From the NCBI GenBank assembly GCA_035299505.1, contig DATGWL010000110.1, positions 1 through 64,000 on the forward strand: a stretch of DNA of 64,000 nt. The letters are read 5' to 3'. This stretch comes from M3007 sp035299505. Lineage in GTDB: Bacteria; Bacteroidota; Bacteroidia; Chitinophagales; Saprospiraceae. The translations under genes were made by a program, and so were the position numbers. Positions 18,641-26,215 of the stretch are shown here, one piece after another. Below the pieces are notes generated by a model. The model was not told the DNA's origin, made no database searches, and worked only from the letters and a program-made list of their open reading frames with translations. Every line of letters starts with the position of its first letter. The stretch's first letter is position 1.

Positions 18641-19462
18641 TTGCGTTACGAATTCAAATACCTCGTTCCTTCGGAACAATACCAGGCTCTCCACAGCGCC
18701 ATGGTTCCCTTTCTGCTGCGCGATGGCTTTGCTGCGGAGCAGGGAACCGGTATGTACACCGTAAGGAGCATCTATTTCGATACGCCGGGTTTTGAGATGT
18801 ACCATACCAAAATAGACGGTATTGCACACCGGATGAAAGTGCGGTTAAGGGGGTATAATGTGGGGAATGATGATAGTACGGTGTTTATGGAAATTAAGCG
18901 CAAGTATGAGGGGCCCATTTTAAAAAACCGATCAAGCACCTCTTTCGGTGTGATCAAAGAATTGTTCAGGCCCGGGGTTTGTTTTGATGAATACATCCAT
19001 TTGATCAAAAACCCGGACAATGCGCGGCGTTTTTTTTACCAGATTCACAGTAAAAACATGCGGCCTGTGGTGAATGTCATTTACGAACGGGAGCCTTTTT
19101 TGGGCAAAACCCGGGATCTGGAAAACGATTTCCGGGTTACGTTCGACCTGCACCTGCGCAGCACCAGCTATCCTGAAGTAGACGATTTATATGGTGAAAA
19201 AGGGGCTACATTCGCCTATCCGGGATATTTTATCCTGGAGGTAAAATTCAACCACTATTGTCCTACCTGGGTTAAACCCATCATGGAAGACTTTAAGCTG
19301 CGCAAAGAGCCAGCCTCCAAATACGTAGGCACCATTAATACCAATCAGGCCATCAACCCCAATAAACGCGGCGAAGCATTTGCCAAGAGCCCGTTAAGAC
19401 CACTTTCAAAAGAAGCTATTTTCACCCCGGAAAATGTTCCCACATTTCCCGAAACGTGTTGA
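18641..19462 (+). CDS. VTC-domain polyphosphate polymerase-like protein
   Basis: 273 residues with a TTG start at 18641. Family alignment supports this, because YEFKYLVP must be at the very N-terminus. The triphosphate-tunnel residues expected of the VTC family are present in order: YEFKY, RSIYFDT, MKVRLRGY, FMEIKRKYEGPILKNR and FILEVKFNHYCPTW, with SKYVG near the end. Yeast Vtc4 polymerises polyphosphate from ATP using this fold, and bacterial members are mostly untested. It starts 21 bases after the HlyD-like gene and overlaps the DUF4956 gene by 7 bases. Polyphosphate synthesis at the inner face of the membrane is a reasonable inference. Confidence 0.9.
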   Translation: MRYEFKYLVPSEQYQALHSAMVPFLLRDGFAAEQGTGMYTVRSIYFDTPGFEMYHTKIDGIAHRMKVRLRGYNVGNDDSTVFMEIKRKYEGPILKNRSSTSFGVIKELFRPGVCFDEYIHLIKNPDNARRFFYQIHSKNMRPVVNVIYEREPFLGKTRDLENDFRVTFDLHLRSTSYPEVDDLYGEKGATFAYPGYFILEVKFNHYCPTWVKPIMEDFKLRKEPASKYVGTINTNQAINPNKRGEAFAKSPLRPLSKEAIFTPENVPTFPETC

Positions 19463-20175
19463 TCACCGTGCAACCAGATTTTGAAAATTCAGCATTTCTA
19501 GACTACCAGAACCTGGCTGTGTTCCCCACAGCTACCTCTGATGTATTGGCCAACCTGCTGGTGGCCTTTATTTGCGGATTGCTGATGAGCATCATTTACC
19601 GCCTCACTTACAGGGGGCCATCTTATTCCGTCACGTTCGTGAACTCGCTGGTTTTGCTGAGTATCATTGCAGCCATCGTCATTATGGTTATTGGCAATAA
19701 CATTGCCCGGGCTTTTGGTCTGGTAGGCGCCATGAGTATCATCCGCTTCCGGACAGCCGTGCGCGATACCATGGACCTGGTGTTTATTTTCCTTTCCCTG
19801 GCCCTGGGCATGGCCTGTGGTGTTGGCCTCAATGCCGTAGCGCTCACCGGCTCCCTGCTGGCAGGCTTGGTGGTTATTGCCCTCACGTTCACCAACTTCG
19901 GCGCGCCCAGAAAGCGGCATTACCTGCTGCAAATTGTTTACCAAAGCACCGACAACATCGATCTCAGCAAGCCCATCATGCGGTATTGCAGCAGTTTAAA
20001 ACTGGTCAGTTTGAAAAATATAGGACTGGAAGAGCTCACGGAAAGTAATTACCACGTGACACTCAAAAGCACCAAAAATACAGAAGAAATGGTGCGCTCA
20101 CTGCGCCAAACTCCCGGCGTTCAGCAAGTCAATGTCTTCTTTGATGAAGACGACTTCAATCCGCCTACGATGTGA
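19456..20175 (+). CDS. DUF4956 membrane protein
   Basis: 239 residues from GTG 19456, overlapping the end of the VTC gene. It has about four membrane segments (about 28-150). These include the conserved MSIIYRLTYRGPSYSVTF and the highly conserved ARAFGLVGAMSIIRFRTAVR loop of DUF4956, followed by a soluble C-terminal domain of about 80 residues resembling a ferredoxin-like fold (VRSLRQTPGVQQVNVFFDEDD). I recall DUF4956 genes as frequent neighbours of VTC-domain genes, so this may be a membrane partner or channel for the polymer. The gene ends against a repeat array. Confidence 0.88.
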   Translation: MLITVQPDFENSAFLDYQNLAVFPTATSDVLANLLVAFICGLLMSIIYRLTYRGPSYSVTFVNSLVLLSIIAAIVIMVIGNNIARAFGLVGAMSIIRFRTAVRDTMDLVFIFLSLALGMACGVGLNAVALTGSLLAGLVVIALTFTNFGAPRKRHYLLQIVYQSTDNIDLSKPIMRYCSSLKLVSLKNIGLEELTESNYHVTLKSTKNTEEMVRSLRQTPGVQQVNVFFDEDDFNPPTM

Positions 20176-20179
20176 GGAC

Positions 20180-20275
20180 GGGACGGTAGACGGTGGACGG
20201 TAGACGGCTTACGGTTGACGGTAGACGGCCTACGGTAAGCCGTCTACCGTAAGCCGTCAACCGTCAACCGTATCA
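20180..20275. repeat. 7-bp unit repeat array with inverted organisation
   Basis: About 12 consecutive 7-bp units (GACGGTA, GACGGTG, GACGGCT, TACGGTT and variants) run on the plus strand, then switch to the complementary orientation, giving perfect 13-bp arms GTAGACGGCTTAC and GTAAGCCGTCTAC. It fills the gap between the convergent DUF4956 and urocanate hydratase genes. The stop codon of the latter lies inside it. Confidence 0.85.
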
Positions 20276-22298
20276 TCTGTTCATCCGCCAGGCTGGGCAG
20301 GGTGACTTTCAAATCAGGATATTGTTCCATAGTGCGTTGAATAGTGCTTAACGCGTGCGGATTACGCGCCCAGGCGCGCCTGCTGATGCCGTTGTTGACA
20401 TCCCAGAACAACATGGAGTGCAGGCGACGGTCTGCCTCAGCACTGCCATCCAGCACCATACCAAAGCCTCCGTTCATTACTTCTCCCCAGCCTACGCCGC
20501 CGCCGTTGTGCAAACTCACCCAGGTGGCGCCGCGGAAAGAATCGCCAATTACATTGTGTACAGCCATATCGGCCGTAAATCGGGAGCCGTCGTAAATGTT
20601 GGCGGTTTCCCGGAATGGAGAATCCGTGCCGCTTACATCATGGTGATCGCGCCCCAGCACCACCGGTCCTTTCAATTCGCCGGCAGCAATGGCATCGTTG
20701 AATGCCTTGGAAATGCGCATACGCCCCTCTGAATCGGCATACAAAATGCGGGAATGCGAACCCACCACAGGCAGGTTTTTCTGCGCATCGCGGATCCAGT
20801 TGAGGTTGTCGCGTATTTGTCCCTGAATTTCTGCCGGCGCTTCAGCCAGCATTTGCTCCAGCACCCTCGCTGCAATTTGATCGGTTTTAACCAAATCTGT
20901 CAAATCGCCGGAACAACATACCCAACGAAAGGGTCCAAAGCCGTAGTCAAAACAAAGCGGCCCCATGATATCCTCCACGTAAGAAGGATAACGGAATGCC
21001 GAATGATCGCCAGCGCCAGCCGGCTTGCTGCGGAATACCTCCGCACCCACATCCCCGGCCTCTTTCAGGAACGCGTTGCCATAATCCCAGAAGTACATAC
21101 CACGGGCACTCATGGTATTGATGGCTTCCACATGCCGGCGCAGGGTTTTGGCCACCTCTTCCATAAATTTGGGCTTATCCTGAATCAGCAACTGTTTGGC
21201 TTGTTCAAAGGTGTACCCAACCGGGCAATATCCCATATCGTGAATATTGTGGCAACTGGTTTGATCAGAACCCAGTTCAATGTGCACGTTATCGCGCACA
21301 AAACGTTCCCAGAGGTCTACAATATTGCCATGGTATACCAGCGCTACCGCCGTTTTATCTCTGCGGCATGCTTCCATCCGCACCAGAAGCTCATCCAGGT
21401 CGCTGTACACATTTTCTTTTTTGATGTACCCATCAGTGAGTCGCTGCTGCACCATTTCGCCGTCCACCTCACCAATAATACCCACACAGCCCGTTACCAC
21501 CGCAGCAATGGCCTGTGCGCCACTCATGCCGCCCAGCCCTGAGGTCACGAATATCCGCCCGGCCAGGGAATCGCCCAATCCCATACGCCTGCCGGCATTC
21601 AGCAGTGTAATGGTGGTGCCGTGCACAATGCCCTGCGGACCGATGTACATGAACGAACCGGCCGTCATTTGTCCGTATTGCGTTACGCCCAGGGCATTAA
21701 ATTTATTCCAGTCTTCTTTTTTGGAATAATTCGGGATCATCATGCCGTTGGTGACTACCACCCGTGGCGCATCCGGATGACTGGGGAACAAACCCATTGG
21801 GTGGCCGGAATAGAGCACCAGGGTTTGGTTTTCTGTCATTTCCGACAGGTACTGCATAGTGAGCAGGTATTGCGCCCAGTTTTGGAACACCGCACCGTTT
21901 CCACCGTAGGTTATGAGTTCGTGCGGGTGTTTGGCCACCTTGGGATCCAGGTTATTCTGGATCATGAGCATAATGGCTGCAGCCTGCCGGCATTTGGCCG
22001 GATAATCGGTTATTGGGCGGGCATGCATGGCATATTCCGGCCGAAACCGGTACATATAAATGCGCCCGTAGCGTTTGAGTTCTTCCGCAAATTCAGCGGC
22101 CAGTTCCCGGTGCCATTCCACAGGGAAATAGCGCAGCGCATTCTGGATGGCCAACACCTTGTCGTTGGTGGTCAGAACTCCATCAATAACACGGCGCGGT
22201 GCATGACTCACCTGAGGATCCAGTGGACGTGCGGGAGGCAAAGTAGCGGGTATACCCGCCCGTATAGCGGATTGGAATGCGGAAAGATCGGCCGGCAT
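20244..22298 (-). CDS. hutU: Urocanate hydratase
   Basis: 684 residues, the long form of the family. It catalyses hydration of urocanate to imidazolonepropionate, the second step of histidine degradation, with NAD+ as tightly bound cofactor. Family signatures present include TYGGNGAVFQNWAQY, YSGHPMGLFPSHPDAPRVV, the glycine-rich TSGLGGMSGAQ of the NAD site, and FRWVCCSGDL (near residue 458), which contains the catalytic-region cysteine. The last eight residues (LTVDGLR and stop) are read from the 7-bp repeat array, so the natural C-terminus has probably been replaced. It lies 16 bases after a lipoprotein gene on the same strand; no other hut gene is in the window. Confidence 0.95.
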   Translation of the reverse strand: MPADLSAFQSAIRAGIPATLPPARPLDPQVSHAPRRVIDGVLTTNDKVLAIQNALRYFPVEWHRELAAEFAEELKRYGRIYMYRFRPEYAMHARPITDYPAKCRQAAAIMLMIQNNLDPKVAKHPHELITYGGNGAVFQNWAQYLLTMQYLSEMTENQTLVLYSGHPMGLFPSHPDAPRVVVTNGMMIPNYSKKEDWNKFNALGVTQYGQMTAGSFMYIGPQGIVHGTTITLLNAGRRMGLGDSLAGRIFVTSGLGGMSGAQAIAAVVTGCVGIIGEVDGEMVQQRLTDGYIKKENVYSDLDELLVRMEACRRDKTAVALVYHGNIVDLWERFVRDNVHIELGSDQTSCHNIHDMGYCPVGYTFEQAKQLLIQDKPKFMEEVAKTLRRHVEAINTMSARGMYFWDYGNAFLKEAGDVGAEVFRSKPAGAGDHSAFRYPSYVEDIMGPLCFDYGFGPFRWVCCSGDLTDLVKTDQIAARVLEQMLAEAPAEIQGQIRDNLNWIRDAQKNLPVVGSHSRILYADSEGRMRISKAFNDAIAAGELKGPVVLGRDHHDVSGTDSPFRETANIYDGSRFTADMAVHNVIGDSFRGATWVSLHNGGGVGWGEVMNGGFGMVLDGSAEADRRLHSMLFWDVNNGISRRAWARNPHALSTIQRTMEQYPDLKVTLPSLADEQMIRLTVDGLR

Positions 22299-22314
22299 AT
22301 TTGGTTAGGCTGAA

Positions 22315-22941
22315 TCAATAGTGGATAATAAAATTCACCGGCGTATCGTCGGTAGTATAGGCTTTCACACGCGCCTGACGGTCTTTGGGCATCAGAATCA
22401 TGGTAGGCAATTTACCAATCGGCGCGGCAATTACATCCCGTGGACTAATGAAATCCGGATTCATGATGTACACAAAATTGACACTCTGACGGGTGGTTTC
22501 GGCCGTATGGAAAAACGCTACATCATGAACAATATCATACGTAATGAGTTCGCCGGAAAAGCGACGCCATTTTTCCATAGCGTTCAGATCGTACACCAGT
22601 ACCTCCGTTTTTTGAGTGCTGTCGGGGGTAGCGTTGTTGGTGATGAGAAAACGTTTGTTAGACGACCAAAACACTTTGGGTCTGGCATCTGCGCTTACAC
22701 CGATGCGGAAAGTTTTCAGGTCAGACAAGCGTACCACATTCAGCGCAGTACCATTAGCTTCCTGGCTTTTGAACGCACGGAAACGTCCGTCAGGAGAATC
22801 GCCCAGGTATGCGGCCGAGTCTGCAGGCATAGCCGGAGCAGCCGTTTCAGTTGCGCCGGAGGTGCTACCGGCAGAGGATTGACCGTTAGAGCAGGAATAC
22901 AGCACGACAAAGCCGAGCAGAAACAGGAATATATTTTTCAT
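22315..22941 (-). CDS. Hypothetical lipoprotein
   Basis: 208 residues with a lipoprotein signal (MKNIFLFLLGFVVLYSC, lipobox LYSC) followed by a Ser/Ala-rich linker. The mature part has short strands such as SPDGRFRAFKS, VFWSSNKRFLITNN and EVLVYDLNAMEKW, which look like one or two WD40/PD40-type blades, too few for a full propeller. Function is unknown. It lies immediately upstream of hutU with 16 bases between, so it may be cotranscribed, though nothing in the sequence ties it to histidine use. Confidence 0.75.
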   Translation of the reverse strand: MKNIFLFLLGFVVLYSCSNGQSSAGSTSGATETAAPAMPADSAAYLGDSPDGRFRAFKSQEANGTALNVVRLSDLKTFRIGVSADARPKVFWSSNKRFLITNNATPDSTQKTEVLVYDLNAMEKWRRFSGELITYDIVHDVAFFHTAETTRQSVNFVYIMNPDFISPRDVIAAPIGKLPTMILMPKDRQARVKAYTTDDTPVNFIIHY

Positions 22942-22969
22942 GCGTTAAATTTTGAAGGCGCAAAAGTAA

Positions 22970-23135
22970 TAAAAAGGCACAAAGGCGAGGCACAAAGACA
23001 CAAAGGCGCGAAGACGCGAAGGTGGGCGCCTTCGGCGCAATGGCTGTGATTTATCCAAAAGTCTTACGAAATCAAAAGGTGAACATAAACCGCCTTCGTG
23101 TCTTCGCGCCTTCGTGCTATTTACTTTGTGCCTTC
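22970..23135. repeat. 8-bp unit inverted repeat (GGCACAAA/GGCGCGAA class)
   Basis: The left arm (about 22975-23023) is built of GGCACAAA, GACACAAA, GGCGCGAA and GACGCGAA units. The right arm (about 23091-23135) is their reverse complement (TTCGTGTC, TTCGCGCC, TTCGTGC, TTTGTGCC). The roughly 65-base loop holds GCGCCTTCGGCGC. The stop codon of the gene ending at 23117 is inside the right arm. Confidence 0.75.
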
Positions 23136-23791
23136 CGAACAAGGCTATCACGTACAAAGCGACGGGTGAGATACCAACAACGCAATGAATGGCCGGCTTC
23201 GGCTACGAAGAGTGCAGCCAGACTGAGTCCGATCAATAGCTGGTGAGCCAGCTGCATGGGCGTTAGCAGCTGTGGAAAAAAGTAAGGAACAGCCAGAATT
23301 TCCAGCGCAATTACCACTACGGCCATCAAAGCAAACATCACCATAGCGGCCCGGGCTTTGAACAACCAGGTTGGCTTTTGGTGCAGCAGGGTTCGGTTCA
23401 GTTGAATGGCCGCCAGTTTGTCGTCAGGATATATACGGATAATTTCCTTCAGAATGCGTTCTGCCTTCACAAAGGCTTCCTGATAATAAAAGGATGCCGC
23501 CTTTTGGGTGAGCAATTGATGGTAAAGATCTTCACCGCCCCATTGATCCACATTGTGCATGATGACCAGCTCCAGCAGATGGTCGCACATCACCAGGTGT
23601 TTACCAAAATTGGTGGCTTCATACAATGCGTGGGTGTAGCAGAGCGTACAGTCCAGATATTCTTCAAAATCCAGCGAACGGATGGCATCTTCGTTTTGTT
23701 CATAAAAACGAATGATCGCATAAAAGTCGCTCACTTCTATGGACTTAAAATTGCGGTATAATCTCAGTCGTTCTGCCGGAAGAAAATACAT
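23117..23791 (-). CDS. Hypothetical membrane protein with TPR-like N-terminal part
   Basis: 224 residues. Residues 1-130 are helical and TPR-like (YEATNFGKHLVMCDHLLELV, YYQEAFVKAERILKEIIRIYPDD). Two hydrophobic helices follow (about 147-170 and 183-203). The C-terminal tail is basic, and its final residues (RKAQSK) are encoded by a unit of the 8-bp repeat, so the terminus may have changed when the repeat inserted or expanded. No known family recognised. It lies upstream of the lipoprotein/hutU pair on the same strand, separated by the repeat. Confidence 0.65.
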   Translation of the reverse strand: MYFLPAERLRLYRNFKSIEVSDFYAIIRFYEQNEDAIRSLDFEEYLDCTLCYTHALYEATNFGKHLVMCDHLLELVIMHNVDQWGGEDLYHQLLTQKAASFYYQEAFVKAERILKEIIRIYPDDKLAAIQLNRTLLHQKPTWLFKARAAMVMFALMAVVVIALEILAVPYFFPQLLTPMQLAHQLLIGLSLAALFVAEAGHSLRCWYLTRRFVRDSLVRKAQSK

Positions 23792-23945
23792 GACTTAAAC
23801 TGTCTAACAAAGATCGGACAGCTTTTATATAAAACGCAAAAATATTGCCAAGGGTTGGCTGCTGTGAGCAATAATATACGAAACACCTTTTTTGCGTGCT
23901 TCGCGCCCTTTGCGGTGAATCTACACAAAAATCAATTTTTTGTTT

Positions 23946-23953
23946 TATCTTTG
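23946..23953 (+). promoter_or_regulatory. Perfect TAnnTTTG -7 box
   Basis: TATCTTTG lies 18 bases before the ATG of the radical SAM gene. No convincing -33 TTG at the usual distance, so support is partial. Confidence 0.35.
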
Positions 23954-23970
23954 TCTTTAAAAAAAACAAA

Positions 23971-25044
23971 ATGTCCAAATCCACTCCATTTCTAAAAGGT
24001 CGGGGGGCGCAGATAAACCCTGCTTCGCAGTATGAACGCGTGGTGCGCAGCGCTGAGCCGCTGGATTGGGCATTGATTGAAAGCGATTGGGAAGAAGCTG
24101 ATCTCAAAACCCAGTACCTGGAAACCCATCCCAAAACCATTCTGAACAAGGTAGACAGTCCGGATATCCCTTTAGACTGGAGTCTGAATCCTTACCAGGG
24201 TTGCGAGCACGGCTGTATTTACTGTTATGCCCGCAATACCCACCCTTACTGGGGCTACAGTGCCGGGCTGGATTTTGAACGAAAAATTTTGATAAAGCGC
24301 AACGCCGCGCAATTACTGGAACAGGAGCTCAAAAAGAAAACCTGGAAAGCGGCGCCAGTGATGTTTGCCGGCAACACGGATGTATATCAGCCAGCCGAAC
24401 GCAAATTCGGGATAACCCGCGCCTGTCTGGAGGTTTTCTGGAAATACCGGCACCCTGTGGGCATTATCACCAAAAACAGCCTCATCCTGCGCGATCTGGA
24501 CCTCCTGCAGCAACTGGCCTCCGAGAACCTGGTGCAGGTAGCCATTAGCCTGACCACTCTGCAGGAAGAAATGCGTATGTTTCTGGAACCGCGTACCGCC
24601 ACCGTTACGCAACGCCTAAAAACCATTGAAACCCTCAGCAAAGCAGGCATTCCGGTGTTTGTAATGGCGGCTCCTATTATTCCCGGATTAAACGATCATG
24701 AAATCATCCCCATGGTAAAAGCTGTAGCCGAGCGCGGCGCATTGGGCGTTGGGCACACTATGGTACGCCTGAACGGAGATGTAGGAATTGTTTTTGAAGA
24801 CTGGATCAGAAAAGCCATGCCAGACCGTGCAGACCGTGTACTTAACCGTATTCGGGATACCCACGGCGGCAGTTTGGAAGAAAAACGCTTCGGAAAACGT
24901 ATGCGCGGCGAAGGAAACATTGCCGACATTATTCACGCCCAATTCCGGGTAGCCAAGGAAAAATTCCTCAAAGACCGCAAAATGCCCGGCTATAACCTGG
25001 ATTTGCACGAACATTTCAAATCGCCACAGCTCAGGTTGTTTTGA
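23971..25044 (+). CDS. Radical SAM protein, PA0069/Rv2578c type
   Basis: 357 residues from ATG 23971, just after an A-rich leader. This start is preferred to an upstream one because it gives the usual N-terminus with KGRGAQINP. It has the radical SAM cysteine cluster CEHGCIYCYA (C-x3-C-x2-C, near residue 86) inside the family phrase NPYQGCEHGC. A conserved FAGNTDVYQPAE segment and IITKNSLILRD further match the PA0069-type radical SAM family, whose relatives include spore photoproduct lyase-like proteins. It would bind a 4Fe-4S cluster and cleave S-adenosylmethionine; the substrate is not known. It ends at the boundary of the 25-kb inverted repeat element. Confidence 0.9.
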   Translation: MSKSTPFLKGRGAQINPASQYERVVRSAEPLDWALIESDWEEADLKTQYLETHPKTILNKVDSPDIPLDWSLNPYQGCEHGCIYCYARNTHPYWGYSAGLDFERKILIKRNAAQLLEQELKKKTWKAAPVMFAGNTDVYQPAERKFGITRACLEVFWKYRHPVGIITKNSLILRDLDLLQQLASENLVQVAISLTTLQEEMRMFLEPRTATVTQRLKTIETLSKAGIPVFVMAAPIIPGLNDHEIIPMVKAVAERGALGVGHTMVRLNGDVGIVFEDWIRKAMPDRADRVLNRIRDTHGGSLEEKRFGKRMRGEGNIADIIHAQFRVAKEKFLKDRKMPGYNLDLHEHFKSPQLRLF

Positions 25045-25045
25045 A

Positions 25046-25262
25046 ACGACGGGACTATGATCGATGGACGATGAACGACGGTGAACGATGGACGATGGCA
25101 TGGCTATTTAAGGCAAAGTGGGTTGTAATCCCCAGCAAGGGGGACCTACACAAGCCCAGCTACTAACCATTCTCTTTGCCTTAAACCCCCACGCAGCCCC
25201 ATCGTCCATCGTTCATCGTTCACCGTCGTCCATCGTTCATCGTTCCCCCATCCACCGTCGTA
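25046..25262. repeat. Inverted repeat element, diverged copy of the 46-kb element
   Basis: Outer arms of 7-bp units (CGATGGA, CGATGAA, CGACGGT and similar) run from 25059 to 25098 and reverse-complement from 25199 to about 25262. The core (about 25108-25190) has perfect 11-bp arms TTAAGGCAAAG (25108-25118) and CTTTGCCTTAA (25174-25184). It shares GTGGGTTGT, ATCCCC, GACCTACACAAGCCC and CTCTTTGCC in the same order with the element at 46.1 kb. It sits between two convergent genes and supplies the stop codon of the minus-strand one. Confidence 0.85.
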
Positions 25263-25750
25263 ATCAAACAATCCACCAGCACCCGGATCGGAGCAAACTG
25301 GATAGTGCCGCCAATATGTCCGGCATCTGCACCAAATACATCTGTCTGAATTTTTGCCCTACGAATAAGTCCTTCCCCGGCAAACCAACGATATCCGCGG
25401 GCGCCAATATTGGGTCCGCTGACGGTTCCTTCCGTTGGGTCCAGTTGCACCAGACAGTGTCGGCAGCGCTCAAGGGCTTCCACTGGTATACGTTTTTTGA
25501 AAACACCGGAAATGGTGCTATAATCATTGGCTTTTTCTGCGAAAACAATTTTCCCCTCCAACACCAGCGCGTCGCCTTCAAGCACCACAGTATACCGGCA
25601 AAACCAATCGCCCAGGCCATAAGTATCTCCATCACCCCGCACAACCCGCGTGGCGGTAATCTCTATATCCTCCAGCTGAATCGTGAAAGATCCCTGCGCA
25701 GACAATACCTGAACAACAAAACAACAAAGGAATAACAGCAGCTGAGGCAT
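25220..25750 (-). CDS. Secreted hypothetical protein with repeat-encoded C-terminus
   Basis: 176 residues from the ATG at 25748-25750, which opens a signal peptide (MPQLLLFLCCFVVQVLSAQ); the frame continues further upstream without one. The mature part is beta-rich with GDGDTYGLGDWFCRY and a CRHCL motif, and no recognised family. Its last 13 residues (from TTVDGG) are read from the 7-bp repeat arm and are therefore unlikely to be ancestral. Expression as a real protein is likely but function is unknown. Confidence 0.65.
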   Translation of the reverse strand: MPQLLLFLCCFVVQVLSAQGSFTIQLEDIEITATRVVRGDGDTYGLGDWFCRYTVVLEGDALVLEGKIVFAEKANDYSTISGVFKKRIPVEALERCRHCLVQLDPTEGTVSGPNIGARGYRWFAGEGLIRRAKIQTDVFGADAGHIGGTIQFAPIRVLVDCLITTVDGGTMNDGRR

Positions 25751-26060
25751 ATAACACCCTAACGCAAAAACCAGCCTCCCTGTTTCATGCCGCAGGCAAT
25801 ACATAACCTGAAACAGCCCCATTCATGACCTTAATCATACTTCCTCAATCAGCGCCACAATCAACTTTAGCCCGAAAATTGCTTCTGCGAAGGGGGTATT
25901 TATTCTGTTATGCCGGCCAATCCAGGCGCTAAACAAAATAAAAACCTGTGCGGAGGTAGGATTGTAACAAAGCTAATTTTTTTTCAGAATTTTAGTTGCA
26001 TAAAATGCAAATTCGCTTACATTAACCGCCGAAAGCAGAATTTTTCACCAAACAAAACGA

Positions 26061-26090
26061 TTGTTTATGTTCTCTGCCCGTTTACATTTT
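26061..26090 (+). promoter_or_regulatory. Candidate promoter of the EF-G paralogue
   Basis: TTG at 26061-26063 and TACATTTT at 26083-26090 (one mismatch from TAnnTTTG) are spaced 19 bases apart, about 125 bases before the start codon. Confidence 0.35.
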
Positions 26091-26108
26091 TAGGTAGCCG
26101 ATTGATGA

Positions 26109-26171
26109 CTTAAGGCTTGTCCAAATTTTCCTGCTTTTGCTAAGGCATGGAATTTTAGACAAGCTCTTAAG
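26109..26171 (+). promoter_or_regulatory. Leader inverted repeat before the EF-G paralogue
   Basis: CTTAAGGCTTGTCCAAATTTTCC (written here as arms CTTAAGGCTTGTCC and GGACTTT-like partner) pairs imperfectly with GACAAGCTCTTAAG at 26158-26171, forming a long stem around a loop containing GCTTTTGCTAAGGC. It would fold in the leader transcript, and a regulatory role is inference. Confidence 0.4.
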
Positions 26172-26215
26172 GTCCCCATTCGTCTACCTTTTCACCAAAA
26201 TCAGTTCATTGCGTT

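Larger units (their letters stand above)
25823..26215. other. AT-rich intergenic region upstream of the EF-G paralogue
   Basis: About 390 bases without a convincing gene. It contains a promoter-like pair at 26061-26090 and an imperfect inverted repeat at 26109-26171, both described separately. I see nothing else nameable. Confidence 0.6.

Noticed and set aside
20180..20275. CRISPR array
   Set aside because: The units are 7 bp without spacers and switch orientation in the middle; no cas genes are in the window.
25118..25735. 205-residue plus-strand frame across the 25-kb element
   Set aside because: It is composed of repeat units and the antisense of the secreted protein, and has no signal or domain.
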